Assembly: GCA_934635385.1 (NCBI GenBank)
Contig: CAKTZI010000006.1
Coordinates: forward strand, 1-64,000
Length of the DNA stretch: 64,000 nt
Source: an uncultured Kiritimatiellota bacterium
GTDB lineage: Bacteria; Verrucomicrobiota; Kiritimatiellia; RFP12; UBA1067
Direction: 5' to 3'
In this document: positions 17,901-25,572 of the stretch, piece after piece
Position numbering within the stretch: the first letter of the stretch is position 1
Layout of the letters: the number at the start of each line of letters is the position of its first letter
The notes under the pieces: generated by a model
Seen by the model: only the letters and a program-made list of their open reading frames with translations
What the model was told of the DNA's origin: nothing
The model's database searches: none
Made by a program: the position numbers and the translations under genes

Positions 17901-19512
17901 CTATTTGCGGAGCGGGTGGGCTCCGCGCCGCCGAATCGGCTGCGCGATTCGCTTCAGCCGTCCGTGGGCGCGCCTTGAGCGTCTGTCGTTCGGCGCTTCA
18001 TCCAACGCGGCGCCGCGCTTCGTGGCCGTCTTCCTGGCTGACGCGAGGCCGCTCCTCGTCAAGGCGGCGTTCTCGACCGTTGATGCGGACGGTGCGGCGG
18101 CAAACCTGGCGGCGGCGATCCCCGGCTGGGACTTCGGCGCCGTGCGCACGGTAGCCCGCGCCCAGTGGAACGGGCTTTTCGCCCGCACGACGTGCGAAGG
18201 GACGGACGACCAGAAGCGGAACTGGTACACCGCCCTCTATCACCTCTACCTCCAGCCGAACGACTGGGCGGACGCCGACGGGCGCTTCTCGGCGGCGGAC
18301 GGCAAGGTCTACGCCTCGCCCGACGGCACGTACTTCACGACGCTCTCGCTCTGGGACACGTTCCGCGCCGCCCAGCCGTGGTACACGCTCGCGGCGCCGG
18401 AGACCGTCGTCCCGGTGGTCAACTCGTTCCTCTCGCACTACCGGACGTTCGGACGCCTCCCCGTCATGAGCTACGGCGGCAAGAACGTCGACTGCATGGT
18501 CGGCAACCATTCCGTGCCGGTGATCGCCGACGCCTGGCTGAAGGGCTTCCGGGGCTTCGACGCGGAACTCGCGTTCGAGGCCGTCACGAACACGCTCACG
18601 GTCGCGCACCCCGGCAAGCCGAAGGAGAACTGGGACCTCTACGACAGGTACGGCTGCTTCCCGTGCGACGTCATCAGGGGCGAGTCCGTCTCGCGGACGC
18701 TGGAGTGCGCCTACGACGACGCCTGCGCGGCGCGGTTCGCGGCGGCGCTCGGCAAGTCCGAGGCGGCGGCGTTCTTCGCGAAACGCGCGCAGAACTGGAA
18801 GAACGTCTTCGATTCGTCGATTGGCTTTGCACGCGGCAAGACAACGAAGGGGACGTGGCGGACGCCGTTCGACCCCTACGCCTTCGGGCACGGCGACAAC
18901 CGCGACAACGACTTTACGGAGGGCAACGCCTTCCAGTACACGTGGCACGTCATGCAGGACGTCCCCGGCCTCGTCGCGGCGATGGGCGGGCGCGAGAGGT
19001 TCGTCGAGACGCTGGACGCGCTCTTCACGAGCCCGGCGCGCATGGACCGGGCGACGTCGGACATCTCCGGGATGATCGGGCAGTACGTGCACGGCAACGA
19101 GCCGAGCCACCACGTCATCTACTTCTACCCGCAGGTCGGGCACCCGGAGAAGGCGGCGGAGCGGATCCGCGAGGTCTTCGACACGCAGTACCACGTCGGG
19201 CCGGAGGGCCTCTGCGGCAACGACGACTGCGGGCAGATGAGCGCGTGGTACGTGTTCTCGGCGATGGGTTTCTATCCGTTCGATCCGTGCGGGGGCGAGT
19301 ACGTCCTCGGCGCGCCGCAGGTGCCGCGCGCGACGCTGCGCCTCGCGGACGGCCAGGTCTTCACCGTCGTCGCGAAGGGCCTCTCGAAGGAGAGCAAGTA
19401 CGTGAAAGCCGTCACGCTCAACGGACGGCCGGTCACCGACTGGAAGCTCCGCCACGCCGACATCGTGCAGGGCGGCGAACTCGTCTTCGAGATGACGGCG
19501 GAACACGAGTAG
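14917..19512 (+). CDS. Giant clan-A glycosidase fused to GH92 alpha-mannosidase
   Basis: 1531-aa exported protein. N terminus MTLSALGVLVAAVTLFDFDG is signal-like, followed by beta-sandwich modules (to ~410). Residues ~415-800 form a TIM-barrel glycosidase of clan GH-A type (GH39/GH5-like) with acid/base E545 in IGNEWD and likely nucleophile E655 in SSHETGLS. From ~828 a complete GH92 module begins (VFTGTSGTGHTHPAAAVPFGM, HLSGTGCPDYGD) with GNEPSHHVIYFY and GNDDCGQMSAWYVFSAMGFYP (D1436/D1437). GH92 enzymes are Ca-dependent exo-alpha-mannosidases. Two catalytic modules on one chain are unusual for GH92. The ATG at 14917 is preferred over the TTG at 14914. Confidence 0.87.
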   Translation: MTLSALGVLVAAVTLFDFDGAPGDYRVGRGRYLDEAAAREQVSVEPDGVHVRLDAERQSPKESFWWTSLTLPERFRSASPWLGRRVALVVRREPFVRVRKSCYLQFTDRDGECFQYRVSRIREDASNAVVRFEFDLKADGYSGKWGASANGVVDEPLRLTALSFEYGANTGPGEYVLVRMEDDTPPPAVRPTVVTLERISTDVTYPGARPFPPARRLAFRLDRPLAGEMSLALTCNPDNPSRKSFSTNLTAVASNGLVRFACALPAGYSYQFKKLAFTGASPAGGWQIADAAGEFLQTSAEAFRLDVETGNPFHVVRAERPDERPVAVVRNPSADVRTWRAILRFRDVFGHAFEMTFDRAVQPGETVRLPLAWPLPAKGLWFAEAEVRGEDGSAATKSSRFAWIDLHEAGPRLEKPKFRMGVNFHGQRYQPTWLKPAFDALVASGAKFCRVDGGFMLGSVRPAEGTWNWTYADTFIRMTQQAGLAVDAIVQGTPEWAIDREALKTVNPTRHRYKMAATPGVFRDFCRALASRYGTKIDYYEIGNEWDLTPAHTLSFEQAERTLREGYEGVHAGCPEATVTTCGWATMTSRTLFDWPKPLVHEGVIEHFADRPELYDVWALHGHGLFEAYVERLQGDFLPMRERTALAARPWSSHETGLSCWWSGEQDVARTVWAKILYAWSWGARDYIWYNLRATGWRDGEEPGYGLLTADLHPRAGYAAFAALTAIFSGLDADGRLISEHPRHLYRFRGEKPGFRGLVLAGWNWHRTEKAPVRIRTDAVRAELADHMGNRIPVRIDGGVVELPLSPTPRALILHAATEADLAEADRVSWVDVFTGTSGTGHTHPAAAVPFGMVQAGPDTGAGDWAHCSGYQYGDTSVLGYSLNHLSGTGCPDYGDVRILPFTGALGSNSVARAIDRGSEAASPGYYRVMQPDDGLTVEIAAAKRAAIYRISSDGKEDVKVLVDLSAGLGDDRWHPVYTEAIDARTAGEDTLLADYLRSGWAPRRRIGCAIRFSRPWARLERLSFGASSNAAPRFVAVFLADARPLLVKAAFSTVDADGAAANLAAAIPGWDFGAVRTVARAQWNGLFARTTCEGTDDQKRNWYTALYHLYLQPNDWADADGRFSAADGKVYASPDGTYFTTLSLWDTFRAAQPWYTLAAPETVVPVVNSFLSHYRTFGRLPVMSYGGKNVDCMVGNHSVPVIADAWLKGFRGFDAELAFEAVTNTLTVAHPGKPKENWDLYDRYGCFPCDVIRGESVSRTLECAYDDACAARFAAALGKSEAAAFFAKRAQNWKNVFDSSIGFARGKTTKGTWRTPFDPYAFGHGDNRDNDFTEGNAFQYTWHVMQDVPGLVAAMGGRERFVETLDALFTSPARMDRATSDISGMIGQYVHGNEPSHHVIYFYPQVGHPEKAAERIREVFDTQYHVGPEGLCGNDDCGQMSAWYVFSAMGFYPFDPCGGEYVLGAPQVPRATLRLADGQVFTVVAKGLSKESKYVKAVTLNGRPVTDWKLRHADIVQGGELVFEMTAEHE

Positions 19513-19924
19513 CGGAAAGTGAATCGCGGCAATTTTCGCATGAGGGCTGCCAGCCCAAAGTTGGTAAACACAGAGCGGCCTGCGGCCGGGCGAGGCGAGG
19601 TGACAGGGAGTCTCGCTTCGCGCAGGCCTGTTGGCTTCGTCGCCCCTTCAGGGCGTCTGGGCTTAACGCGAAGGGCGCGAAGGGGGAGAGACGCAAAGGC
19701 ACGCAAAGACCTTTGCCTGTTTGCCGACAATCGCCTTGGCGATCTTCGCGTCAAGACCTTTGCGAACTTTGCGTTGGAATCTGCAACGAATGGACGCAAG
19801 AAGCGGTCGCACAGGATGCGAAGCATTTCTCGCGCGACTCTCTCATTGCCCCGCGGAGCGGCTCTGTGTTTATTTAAAAACATTCAAGAGTCAAGCCTGT
19901 CTCATTTTATTAAGGACAAAAAAC
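19513..19924 (+). repeat. Intergenic region with imperfect inverted repeat (CGCAAAG-rich)
   Basis: No gene is supported in these 412 bp. Positions 19671-19775 hold an imperfect long inverted repeat: left arm with GCGAAGGGCGCGAAGG, ACGCAAAGGC and ACGCAAAGACCTTTGC, right arm with CTTCGCGTCAAGACCTTTGCG and CTTTGCGTTGG. This is the style of dispersed palindromic intergenic elements. The last 60 bp before the GH2 start are AT-rich (TTTATTTAAAAACATTC), so a promoter for the next gene may lie there. Confidence 0.55.
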
Positions 19925-21740
19925 ATGAATGCAATTCTTCTTCTTGCGGCGCTGATGACGTCCGAGGGGGCGCGCGTCACGCCCGGAAACGCCTGGCGCG
20001 ACTACCCGCGTCCGCAGATGGTGCGCGCGAACTGGACGTGCCTGAATGGACTCTGGGACTACGCGATCACGTCGAACGTCAACCAGCAGGCGGTCGAGGT
20101 GCAGAAGGGCAAGATCCTCGTGCCGTTCGCGTTCGAGGCCCCGCTTTCGGGCGTCGGACGGCTGATCGCGCCGCACGAGAAGATGATTTACACGCGGTCA
20201 ATCGAGGTGCATCCGCGCAAGGGCTTTCGCACGCTCCTCAACTTCGAGGCCGTGGACTGGCGGACGTCCGTCTTCGTGAACGGCGTCGAGGCGACGGACG
20301 TGCCGCACGAGGGCGGGAACCTGCCGTTCACCGTGGACATCACGCCGTTCGTCCGGGACGGGTCGAACGATCTCAAGGTCGTCGTGTGGGATCCGACGCA
20401 CACCTTCATCGCGTCGGGCGGCAAGCAGAACGACCGGACGCACGGCTGCTTCTACACGCGCGTCTCGGGCATCTGGCAGACGGTCTGGATGGAGGAGGCG
20501 CCGGATGCGTTCATCCGCGATTTCAGGGTCGTCACCGACATCGATCGCGGCACGGTGACGTTTGCGGTCGAAGGCTCTTCCGTCCGCGCGCCGACGGCGC
20601 AGGTGCGCGTCCTGGACGGCGAGGCGGTCATTGCCGAGGGCGTGACGGGCACGGCGATTCCATTGCCGCGTGACGTGCGGCTCTGGACGCCGGAGACGCC
20701 GAACCTCTACGGCTGCGAGATCGTCTACGGTGCGGACAGGGTGACGGGGTATTTCGCCCTGCGCAAGATCGACAGGGCGAAGGACGCGCAGGGGCATTGG
20801 CGGTTCCGGCTCAACAACGAGTTCGTCTTTCCGCTCGGCACGCTCGACCAGGGCTGGTGGCCGGACGGACTTCTCACGCCGCCCTCTGCCGCCGCGTGCG
20901 AACGGGACATCCGCACGCTGAAGGAACTGGGCTTCAACATGATGCGCAAGCACCTGAAGGTCGAGCCGCGAATCTACTATTCGCTCTGCGACAGGCTGGG
21001 CATCCTGCTCTTTCAGGATGCGCCGTCTCCGGCGGGGGAGGCGAACATCTACGACCAGACGAAGAGCCTGCAGCGCTTACGGCCAGTTCCGACGGGAATG
21101 GAAGGCCGAGATTGACCATCTGAGGAATCACCCGTCCATCGTCCTGTGGGTCCCGTTCAACGAGGGCTGGGGACAGCCGGACGCCGCGTCTACGGAAAAC
21201 ACGCTGCGGTGGACGCGCCGCTACGACCCGACGCGCCTGGTGGGCGGCCCGTCGGGCTGGTTCGACTTCGAGGGCGGCGAGTGGGTGCGGGTCAAGCCGT
21301 GGAAGCATCTGCGCGACGTCTACGACCGTGAAAGCGAAGACCCGTCCAGCGACACGGTCGACCAGCACAACTATCCGGGGCCCGGCCAGTGCAGGAACCG
21401 CCGCAACCGCATCTCCCTGCTGGGCGAGTTCGGCGGCGTCGGGCTGAAGGTCGACGGCCATCTCTGGCGCGACCGCGAGGCCTGGGGCTACGGCGGCACG
21501 GGCGGAAACGTCAATCGTGACGAAAGCCAGCGGCGGTATCTGGACTTGATGGACAGGCTCATCCTGCTGATTGGCGAGGGACTGGCGGGCGCGGTCTATA
21601 CGCAGACGACGGACGTCGAGATCGAGATCAACGGCCTGATGACGTATGACCGCAAGGTCCTGAAGTTCGACCGCGAAGCCCTGCGAGCCGCACACGCACG
21701 GGTGCTGAAGGCCGCGCAGAACGCGGCGCGCGGGCCTTAG
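19925..21740 (+). pseudogene. GH2-family glycosidase, interrupted by a +1 frameshift
   Basis: The gene encodes a secreted GH2 (beta-galactosidase/glucuronidase-like) enzyme. The first part (19925-21115 frame) has a signal-like N terminus, the sugar-binding jelly roll (NGLWDYAI, GCFYTRVSGIWQTVWME) and the start of the TIM barrel (MMRKHLKVEPRIYYSLCDRLGILLFQD). The coding then shifts frame at CGCTTACGGC (~21077): removing one T gives Q-R-Y-G-Q-F-R-R-E-W-K, and the other frame continues with LRNHPSIVLWVPFNEGWGQ (acid/base Glu in NEGW) and LLGEFGG (nucleophile Glu) to 21740. No homopolymer or slippery heptamer is present, so this is a mutation or a sequence error, not programmed shifting. Both catalytic Glu lie in the downstream part and are lost if the shift is real. 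Confidence 0.82.
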
Positions 21741-21902
21741 GAATCCATGGGGAAATCCATGGGGACAGGCCCCGCTAGACGTGTAGCCAGTCGCGGGGAC
21801 AGTCGCGGGGACAGACCCCGTTGTCAGAGTCTGGGATCCATGGGGACAGGCCCCGCTAGACGTGTAGCCAGTCGCGGGGACAGACCCCGTTGTCAGAGTC
21901 TG
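21741..21902 (+). repeat. REP-type palindromes, tandem 67-bp direct repeat
   Basis: GGGGACAGGCCCC (21761-21773, 21842-21854) and GGGGACAGACCCC (21807-21819, 21876-21888) alternate inside a ~67-bp unit that includes GCTAGACGTGTAGCCAG. The unit is present twice; the first copy has a 12-bp internal duplication (TCGCGGGGACAG). This is the reverse orientation of the copies downstream of the RAYT gene. Confidence 0.85.
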
Positions 21903-21904
21903 AA

Positions 21905-21945
21905 CCTTAAGAAATCTTAAGGCAAATCTTAAGGTTGTCTTAAGG
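21905..21945 (+). promoter_or_regulatory. Four phased CTTAAG boxes upstream of RAYT
   Basis: CTTAAG occurs at 21906, 21916, 21928 and 21939 (10, 12 and 11 bp apart), mostly as TCTTAAGG. Helical phasing in front of the transposase suggests a cooperative protein-binding or bent-DNA site; a -10-like CATACT follows near 21967. Confidence 0.45.
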
Positions 21946-22033
21946 TTTCTTTCGCGGAAATATGCCATACTGTCTCCCGTCCGGGCGGGTGGGCCGCCCG
22001 GCGGCAACGAAACACAGACAAGGAGAGACGGAA

Positions 22034-22924
22034 ATGGCAAGGACGAACAGGATCAAGGTGGACGGCGACGCGCACTACCACGTCATGTCGCGGACGAACG
22101 GCAGGAGGATGCTCTTCGAGCGGGGCAAGGTCAAGGCGGAGCTCGTCGACGCGCTCAGGCGCGCGGCGGCGTTCAGCGGCGTGGAGCTCAAGGCCTACGC
22201 GGCGATGGACAACCACTTCCACGCCGTCGTGAAGGTGGTGAAGCCCGACGCGCCCGTGGGCGCGGAGGAGCTTCTCCGGCGCGTGGGCGCGCTGAAGGGC
22301 GAGCGAGAGAGGTGCGCGTACGCCGAGCGCTGGAGACGGCTCGCGCGCGCCGGCGACGAGGCTGCGCTCGCGGCCGAGCAGGAGCGGCTTCGGGTGCGGA
22401 TGCACGACGTGAGCGAGTTCGTGAAGACGTTCAAGGAGGAGTTCGACCGCGCGTACAAGCGCGAGCGGCCGTACTGCGGCAGCATCTGGTCGGGTCGCTT
22501 CACGTCGACGATCATCGAGGATGGCGTGTATCTCGCGCGCTGCAAGCGGTACGTCGTCTACAATCCCGTCCGCGCGGGCCTCGTCACGCAGGCGAAGGAC
22601 TACCCCTGGTGCTGGTGCGAGGACGACGAGCCGTTCTTCGCGGGGACAGTCCCCGGCGGATCTGGTGCCGACGGTCGATGCGGGGACGACGGGGCGGACG
22701 GCTCTGCGGGGCCTGTCCCCTCAGGGTGGTGGCTGCGGCGGGTGGCGCAGATCGGGGCGGGGAAGGTGTTCGGGAGCGCAGGGTTCGTGCTGCGGATGGC
22801 GGCCGCGCTGGGCGATCGGTTCCGGTCGCGGTGCGTGGGGCCTGTCCCCGTCGGCGGGATCGGCTACGCGACGCACGGCTGGCGGCTCGCGAAGGAAGCG
22901 GAGAAGTCGGGATTCGCGGCGTGA
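22034..22924 (+). CDS. REP-associated tyrosine transposase (RAYT, Y1/HUH)
   Basis: 296-aa single-strand DNA transposase of the IS200/RAYT class. The HUH pair is H61-F-H63 in MDNHFHAVV, the N-terminal strand HYHVMSRTNGRR is typical and the catalytic Tyr is Y173 or Y176 in KRYVVYNPVRAGLV. AAGGAGAG precedes ATG 22034, chosen over ATG 21962, which lacks an RBS. RAYTs process REP palindromes. Three such palindromes lie inside this gene (22642, 22708, 22837), all beyond the catalytic Tyr in the C-terminal third, where they encode Gly/Pro-rich segments. More copies flank both sides. Confidence 0.9.
   Translation: MARTNRIKVDGDAHYHVMSRTNGRRMLFERGKVKAELVDALRRAAAFSGVELKAYAAMDNHFHAVVKVVKPDAPVGAEELLRRVGALKGERERCAYAERWRRLARAGDEAALAAEQERLRVRMHDVSEFVKTFKEEFDRAYKRERPYCGSIWSGRFTSTIIEDGVYLARCKRYVVYNPVRAGLVTQAKDYPWCWCEDDEPFFAGTVPGGSGADGRCGDDGADGSAGPVPSGWWLRRVAQIGAGKVFGSAGFVLRMAAALGDRFRSRCVGPVPVGGIGYATHGWRLAKEAEKSGFAA
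22642..22849 (+). repeat. Three REP palindromes inside the RAYT coding sequence
   Basis: GGGGACAGTCCCC at 22642-22654, GGGGCCTGTCCCC at 22708-22720 and 22837-22849. The first has the upstream orientation and the other two the downstream orientation. All keep the reading frame. Confidence 0.85.
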
Positions 22925-23366
22925 GAGGGCGGCGAGAGGGCGCGTCATAAGGAGAGAGGCGATGCTTCGCGTCTGCATTTGGGTCGGAGTGCGCTTGTTT
23001 GTCGGCGATGGGGTCTGTTCCCAAAGCGTTGGGGCCTGTCCCCAAAGCGTTAGGGTTCCTTCCGATGGCTTGCCATTCAAACGATAGAGGCTGTCTTCGG
23101 TGGTAATTTTCTTGAAGATTTCGGCAGAGATGTCGAGAAGAAGAGGCTGCGAGCTTGTGGGGCCTGTCCCCAGTAGGTGATAGTGGGGCGCAAGCGGGTT
23201 TTGCAGAGGGTTTTCAGGGCGGGGCCTGTCCCCAGGGGTTCTCAGGGGGGCATGGCCCCAGGGGTTCTCAGGGGGGCATGGCCCCAGGGGTTTAGGGACT
23301 GGGGTCTGTCCCCAGGAGGGTTCGGGAGGGTCTATCCCTAGGAGGGTGAGGGTTGCGCTGGCGCAT
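22925..23366 (+). repeat. Cluster of REP palindromes downstream of RAYT
   Basis: No + strand gene is seen. Palindrome cores lie at 23010 (GGGGTCTGTTCCC), 23031, 23159 and 23221 (GGGGCCTGTCCCC), 23247 and 23273 (GGGGCATGGCCCC, separated by CAGGGGTTCTCAGG) and 23301 (GGGGTCTGTCCCC), with a degenerate copy near 23328. Between 23050 and 23155 the minus strand has a short protein-like stretch (SAEIFKKITTEDSLYRLNGK) that may be a gene remnant. Confidence 0.75.
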
Positions 23367-23396
23367 TGACATACCCTACGGGGGTATGGTATACTA
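23367..23396 (+). promoter_or_regulatory. csoR promoter with CsoR-type operator
   Basis: TTGACA (23367-23372) and TATACT (23391-23396) are separated by 18 bp. The spacer carries the inverted repeat ATACCC-TACGG-GGGTAT (23372-23388), the GC-centred form expected for CsoR-family operators, so binding would block RNA polymerase and autoregulate the csoR/ATPase pair. Confidence 0.8.
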
Positions 23397-23432
23397 CGCG
23401 TCGTTTTCTCGAAAAGAAAGGAGAAAGGTGCG

Positions 23433-23711
23433 ATGAAACAGTGCATCGAAGACGTGAAGTCGCTGCAGCTGCGGCTGAAGAAGATCGCCGGGCAGATCAA
23501 CGGCGTGAGCAACATGATCGGCGAGGACGTGCCGTGCGAGGACATCCTCGTGCAGCTCAACGCCGTCAACGGCGCGCTTCACAAGATTTCGCTCATGGTG
23601 CTCGAAGGGCATCTCCGCCATTGCGTGCGCGAGGGCATCGAAAAGGGTGACGCGGACGAGACGATCGAGAATTTCGCGGAGGCGCTGGAGAACTTCAGCA
23701 AGATGGCCTAG
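23433..23711 (+). CDS. csoR: CsoR-family metal-sensing repressor
   Basis: 92-aa all-helical DUF156 repressor. The Cu(I) ligand fingerprint C-x24-H-x3-C is visible as C35, H60 and C64 (VPCEDILVQL, GHLRHCV), matching copper-type CsoR, not the Ni/Co RcnR pattern. KGERC-like RBS AAAGGAGAAAGG precedes the ATG. The operator-promoter directly upstream implies autoregulation. The next gene is a P1B-type ATPase, the classic regulatory target, although that ATPase looks defective here. Confidence 0.9.
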   Translation: MKQCIEDVKSLQLRLKKIAGQINGVSNMIGEDVPCEDILVQLNAVNGALHKISLMVLEGHLRHCVREGIEKGDADETIENFAEALENFSKMA

Positions 23712-23798
23712 GCCAAAGGAACCGCAGATTGTCACGGACGAACACGGATGTGACAGGCAAGATCTGAAATCTGAAAAGAAAGGCAGGAGGTTCAAGAA

Positions 23799-25475
23799 AT
23801 GGGAAGCTGTTGTGGTGCAAGTCAGGAGGCAAAGGCTGCGGCGCGGGCGCAGGGCGTCTGGGAGCGGCTGGAGGCCGTGTGCGAGAAGTTCGAGCGCACG
23901 CCGTCGCTCGTCGTGAGCGCGCTGGGACTCGTGGCGAGCTTTCTTCTGGTCGGTCATGGGTGCGACGTGTCCGGCGGGGCGGCGGCCGCGTCGGCGGCGG
24001 AAGGGTGGCATCGCTGGGTCGAGATCTTCAATCCGGCGTGGATTCCGCTCGTTCTCTGCGGTCTGCCCGTGCTGAAGGAGGCCGTCGAGGCGCTTGTCGT
24101 CGAGCGGCGCATCCGCGCGGCGCTTCTCATCACGTCGGCGATGGTGGCCTGCGTCTGCATCGGCCAGCTCTTCGCCGCCGGCGAGGTGGCGTTCATCATG
24201 GCGCTCGGCGAGAAGCTGGAGGCCTGGACGGTGAACCGTGCGAAGAAGGGGCTGCACAAGCTCGTCGCCCTCGTGCCGCAGACGGCCCGCAAGGTCGTGA
24301 CGTGTCCGAAGTGCAATGCGAAGGGCATCTTCTTCAAGGACGTGCCGGTGGCCGAGCTGGCGATCGGAGACCCGGTCGAGGTGCTGCCGGGCATGGCGGT
24401 GCCGGCGGACGGCGAAGTCTACGAGGGCGAGACGACGGTCGACCAGGCGTCGCTGACGGGCGAGTCGCTGCCGGTCGCGAAGAAGGCGGGCGACGAGGTC
24501 TACTCGGGCACGATCAACCAGCGCGGCACGATTCGGGTGCGCGTGACGAAGCCGGCGTCCGACTCGAGCGTCCAGAAGCTCGTCCGCCTCGTGCAGGAGG
24601 CCGAGGCGAAGAAGGCTCCGATGCAGCGCATCGCGGACAGGTGGGCGGCGATTCTCGTGCCGTGTTCGCTGGCGATTGCGGTTCTCACGTTTGTCGGCAT
24701 CTGGCTTGCGCTAGGCGACGTGCACGAGGCGCTGATTCGCGCCGTGACGATCCTCGTCGTGTTCTGTCCGTGCGCGCTCGCGCTGGCGACGCCGACCTCC
24801 GTCATGGCGGCCATCGGCCAGGCGACGAAGTTCGGCGTCATCGTGAAGTCCGGTGAGGCGCTGGAGAAGATGGGGCGCGTGACGTTCGCGTGCTTCGACA
24901 AGACGGGGACGCTTCAGCTGGGCGACGCGCTGCGCCCGGGCGCGAAGGAGACGATCGCCGACCTGAAGTCGCTTGGCGTGAAGTCGCTGATGCTGTCGGG
25001 CGACCATGCGGACATTGCGCGCAAGTTCGCGGCGGAAGCGGGAATCGACGAGGTGCGGTCGGAGTGCAAGCCGGAGGACAAGTCGAAGATGGTGGAGGAA
25101 CTTCAGGCGCGGGGCGAGCGCGTCGTGATGGTGGGCGACGGCGTGAACGACTCCATCGCGCTCAAGGTCGCGGACGTCGGCGTCGCGATGGGCGGCATCG
25201 GCACGGACATCGCGCAGGAGGCGGCGGACGTCTCGCTCGTGACGGACGACATCACGAAGCTCGCCTACCTGAAGCGGCTGTCGGTCGCGTGCGTGAAGCT
25301 CATCAAGCTGAACATCGCGATCTCGATGACGATCAACGCCTGCGCGATCGTCTGCTCAGTCCTGGGCGTCCTCGGCCCCGTGAGCGGCGCGCTCGTCCAC
25401 AACCTCGGTTCCGTGCTCGTGATCCTCAACGGCGCGCTCCTCTACGACCGCAAGTACGCGGTCGCGACGAGATGA
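23799..25475 (+). CDS. P1B-type metal ATPase lacking the nucleotide-binding domain
   Basis: 558-aa heavy-metal P-type ATPase. It retains N-terminal membrane helices, the actuator domain with TGES (220-223), the CPC metal-site motif (C323/C325), the phosphorylation motif DKTGT (D367), the hinge GDGVNDSIALKVADVGVAMG and the last two helices. An unusual CPKC pair lies in the actuator region. However, DKTGTL is followed after a few residues by ALRPGAKETIADLKSLG. The normal ~150-residue N-domain with its SEHP motif is missing in frame, so ATP binding should be lost or radically altered. A copper-export role is suggested by csoR upstream; activity is doubtful. AGGAGG precedes the ATG. Confidence 0.85.
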   Translation: MGSCCGASQEAKAAARAQGVWERLEAVCEKFERTPSLVVSALGLVASFLLVGHGCDVSGGAAAASAAEGWHRWVEIFNPAWIPLVLCGLPVLKEAVEALVVERRIRAALLITSAMVACVCIGQLFAAGEVAFIMALGEKLEAWTVNRAKKGLHKLVALVPQTARKVVTCPKCNAKGIFFKDVPVAELAIGDPVEVLPGMAVPADGEVYEGETTVDQASLTGESLPVAKKAGDEVYSGTINQRGTIRVRVTKPASDSSVQKLVRLVQEAEAKKAPMQRIADRWAAILVPCSLAIAVLTFVGIWLALGDVHEALIRAVTILVVFCPCALALATPTSVMAAIGQATKFGVIVKSGEALEKMGRVTFACFDKTGTLQLGDALRPGAKETIADLKSLGVKSLMLSGDHADIARKFAAEAGIDEVRSECKPEDKSKMVEELQARGERVVMVGDGVNDSIALKVADVGVAMGGIGTDIAQEAADVSLVTDDITKLAYLKRLSVACVKLIKLNIAISMTINACAIVCSVLGVLGPVSGALVHNLGSVLVILNGALLYDRKYAVATR

Positions 25476-25480
25476 CGAGA

Positions 25481-25538
25481 AAGTGTTCGCGAACAGTGTG
25501 TTTGCTTCTTGTCGTGAAGGGTGAAATCATGCTATCAT
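25481..25538 (+). promoter_or_regulatory. Operator and promoter of the GntR-type regulator
   Basis: AAGTGTTCGCGAACAGTGTG (25481-25500) contains the 12-bp palindrome TGTTCGCGAACA. A 19/20 match lies at 33361-33380 in front of the GH5-like gene. A -10-like TATCAT follows at 25533-25538. Likely the autoregulatory binding site of the gene at 25573. Confidence 0.6.
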
Positions 25539-25572
25539 TTCGCGCTGACAATGGGAGAGGTGTGACTTCGCG

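Noticed and set aside
21060..21120. Programmed frameshift in the GH2 gene
   Set aside because: No slippery heptamer, stimulatory Shine-Dalgarno or evident pseudoknot at the shift; a single extra base explains it.
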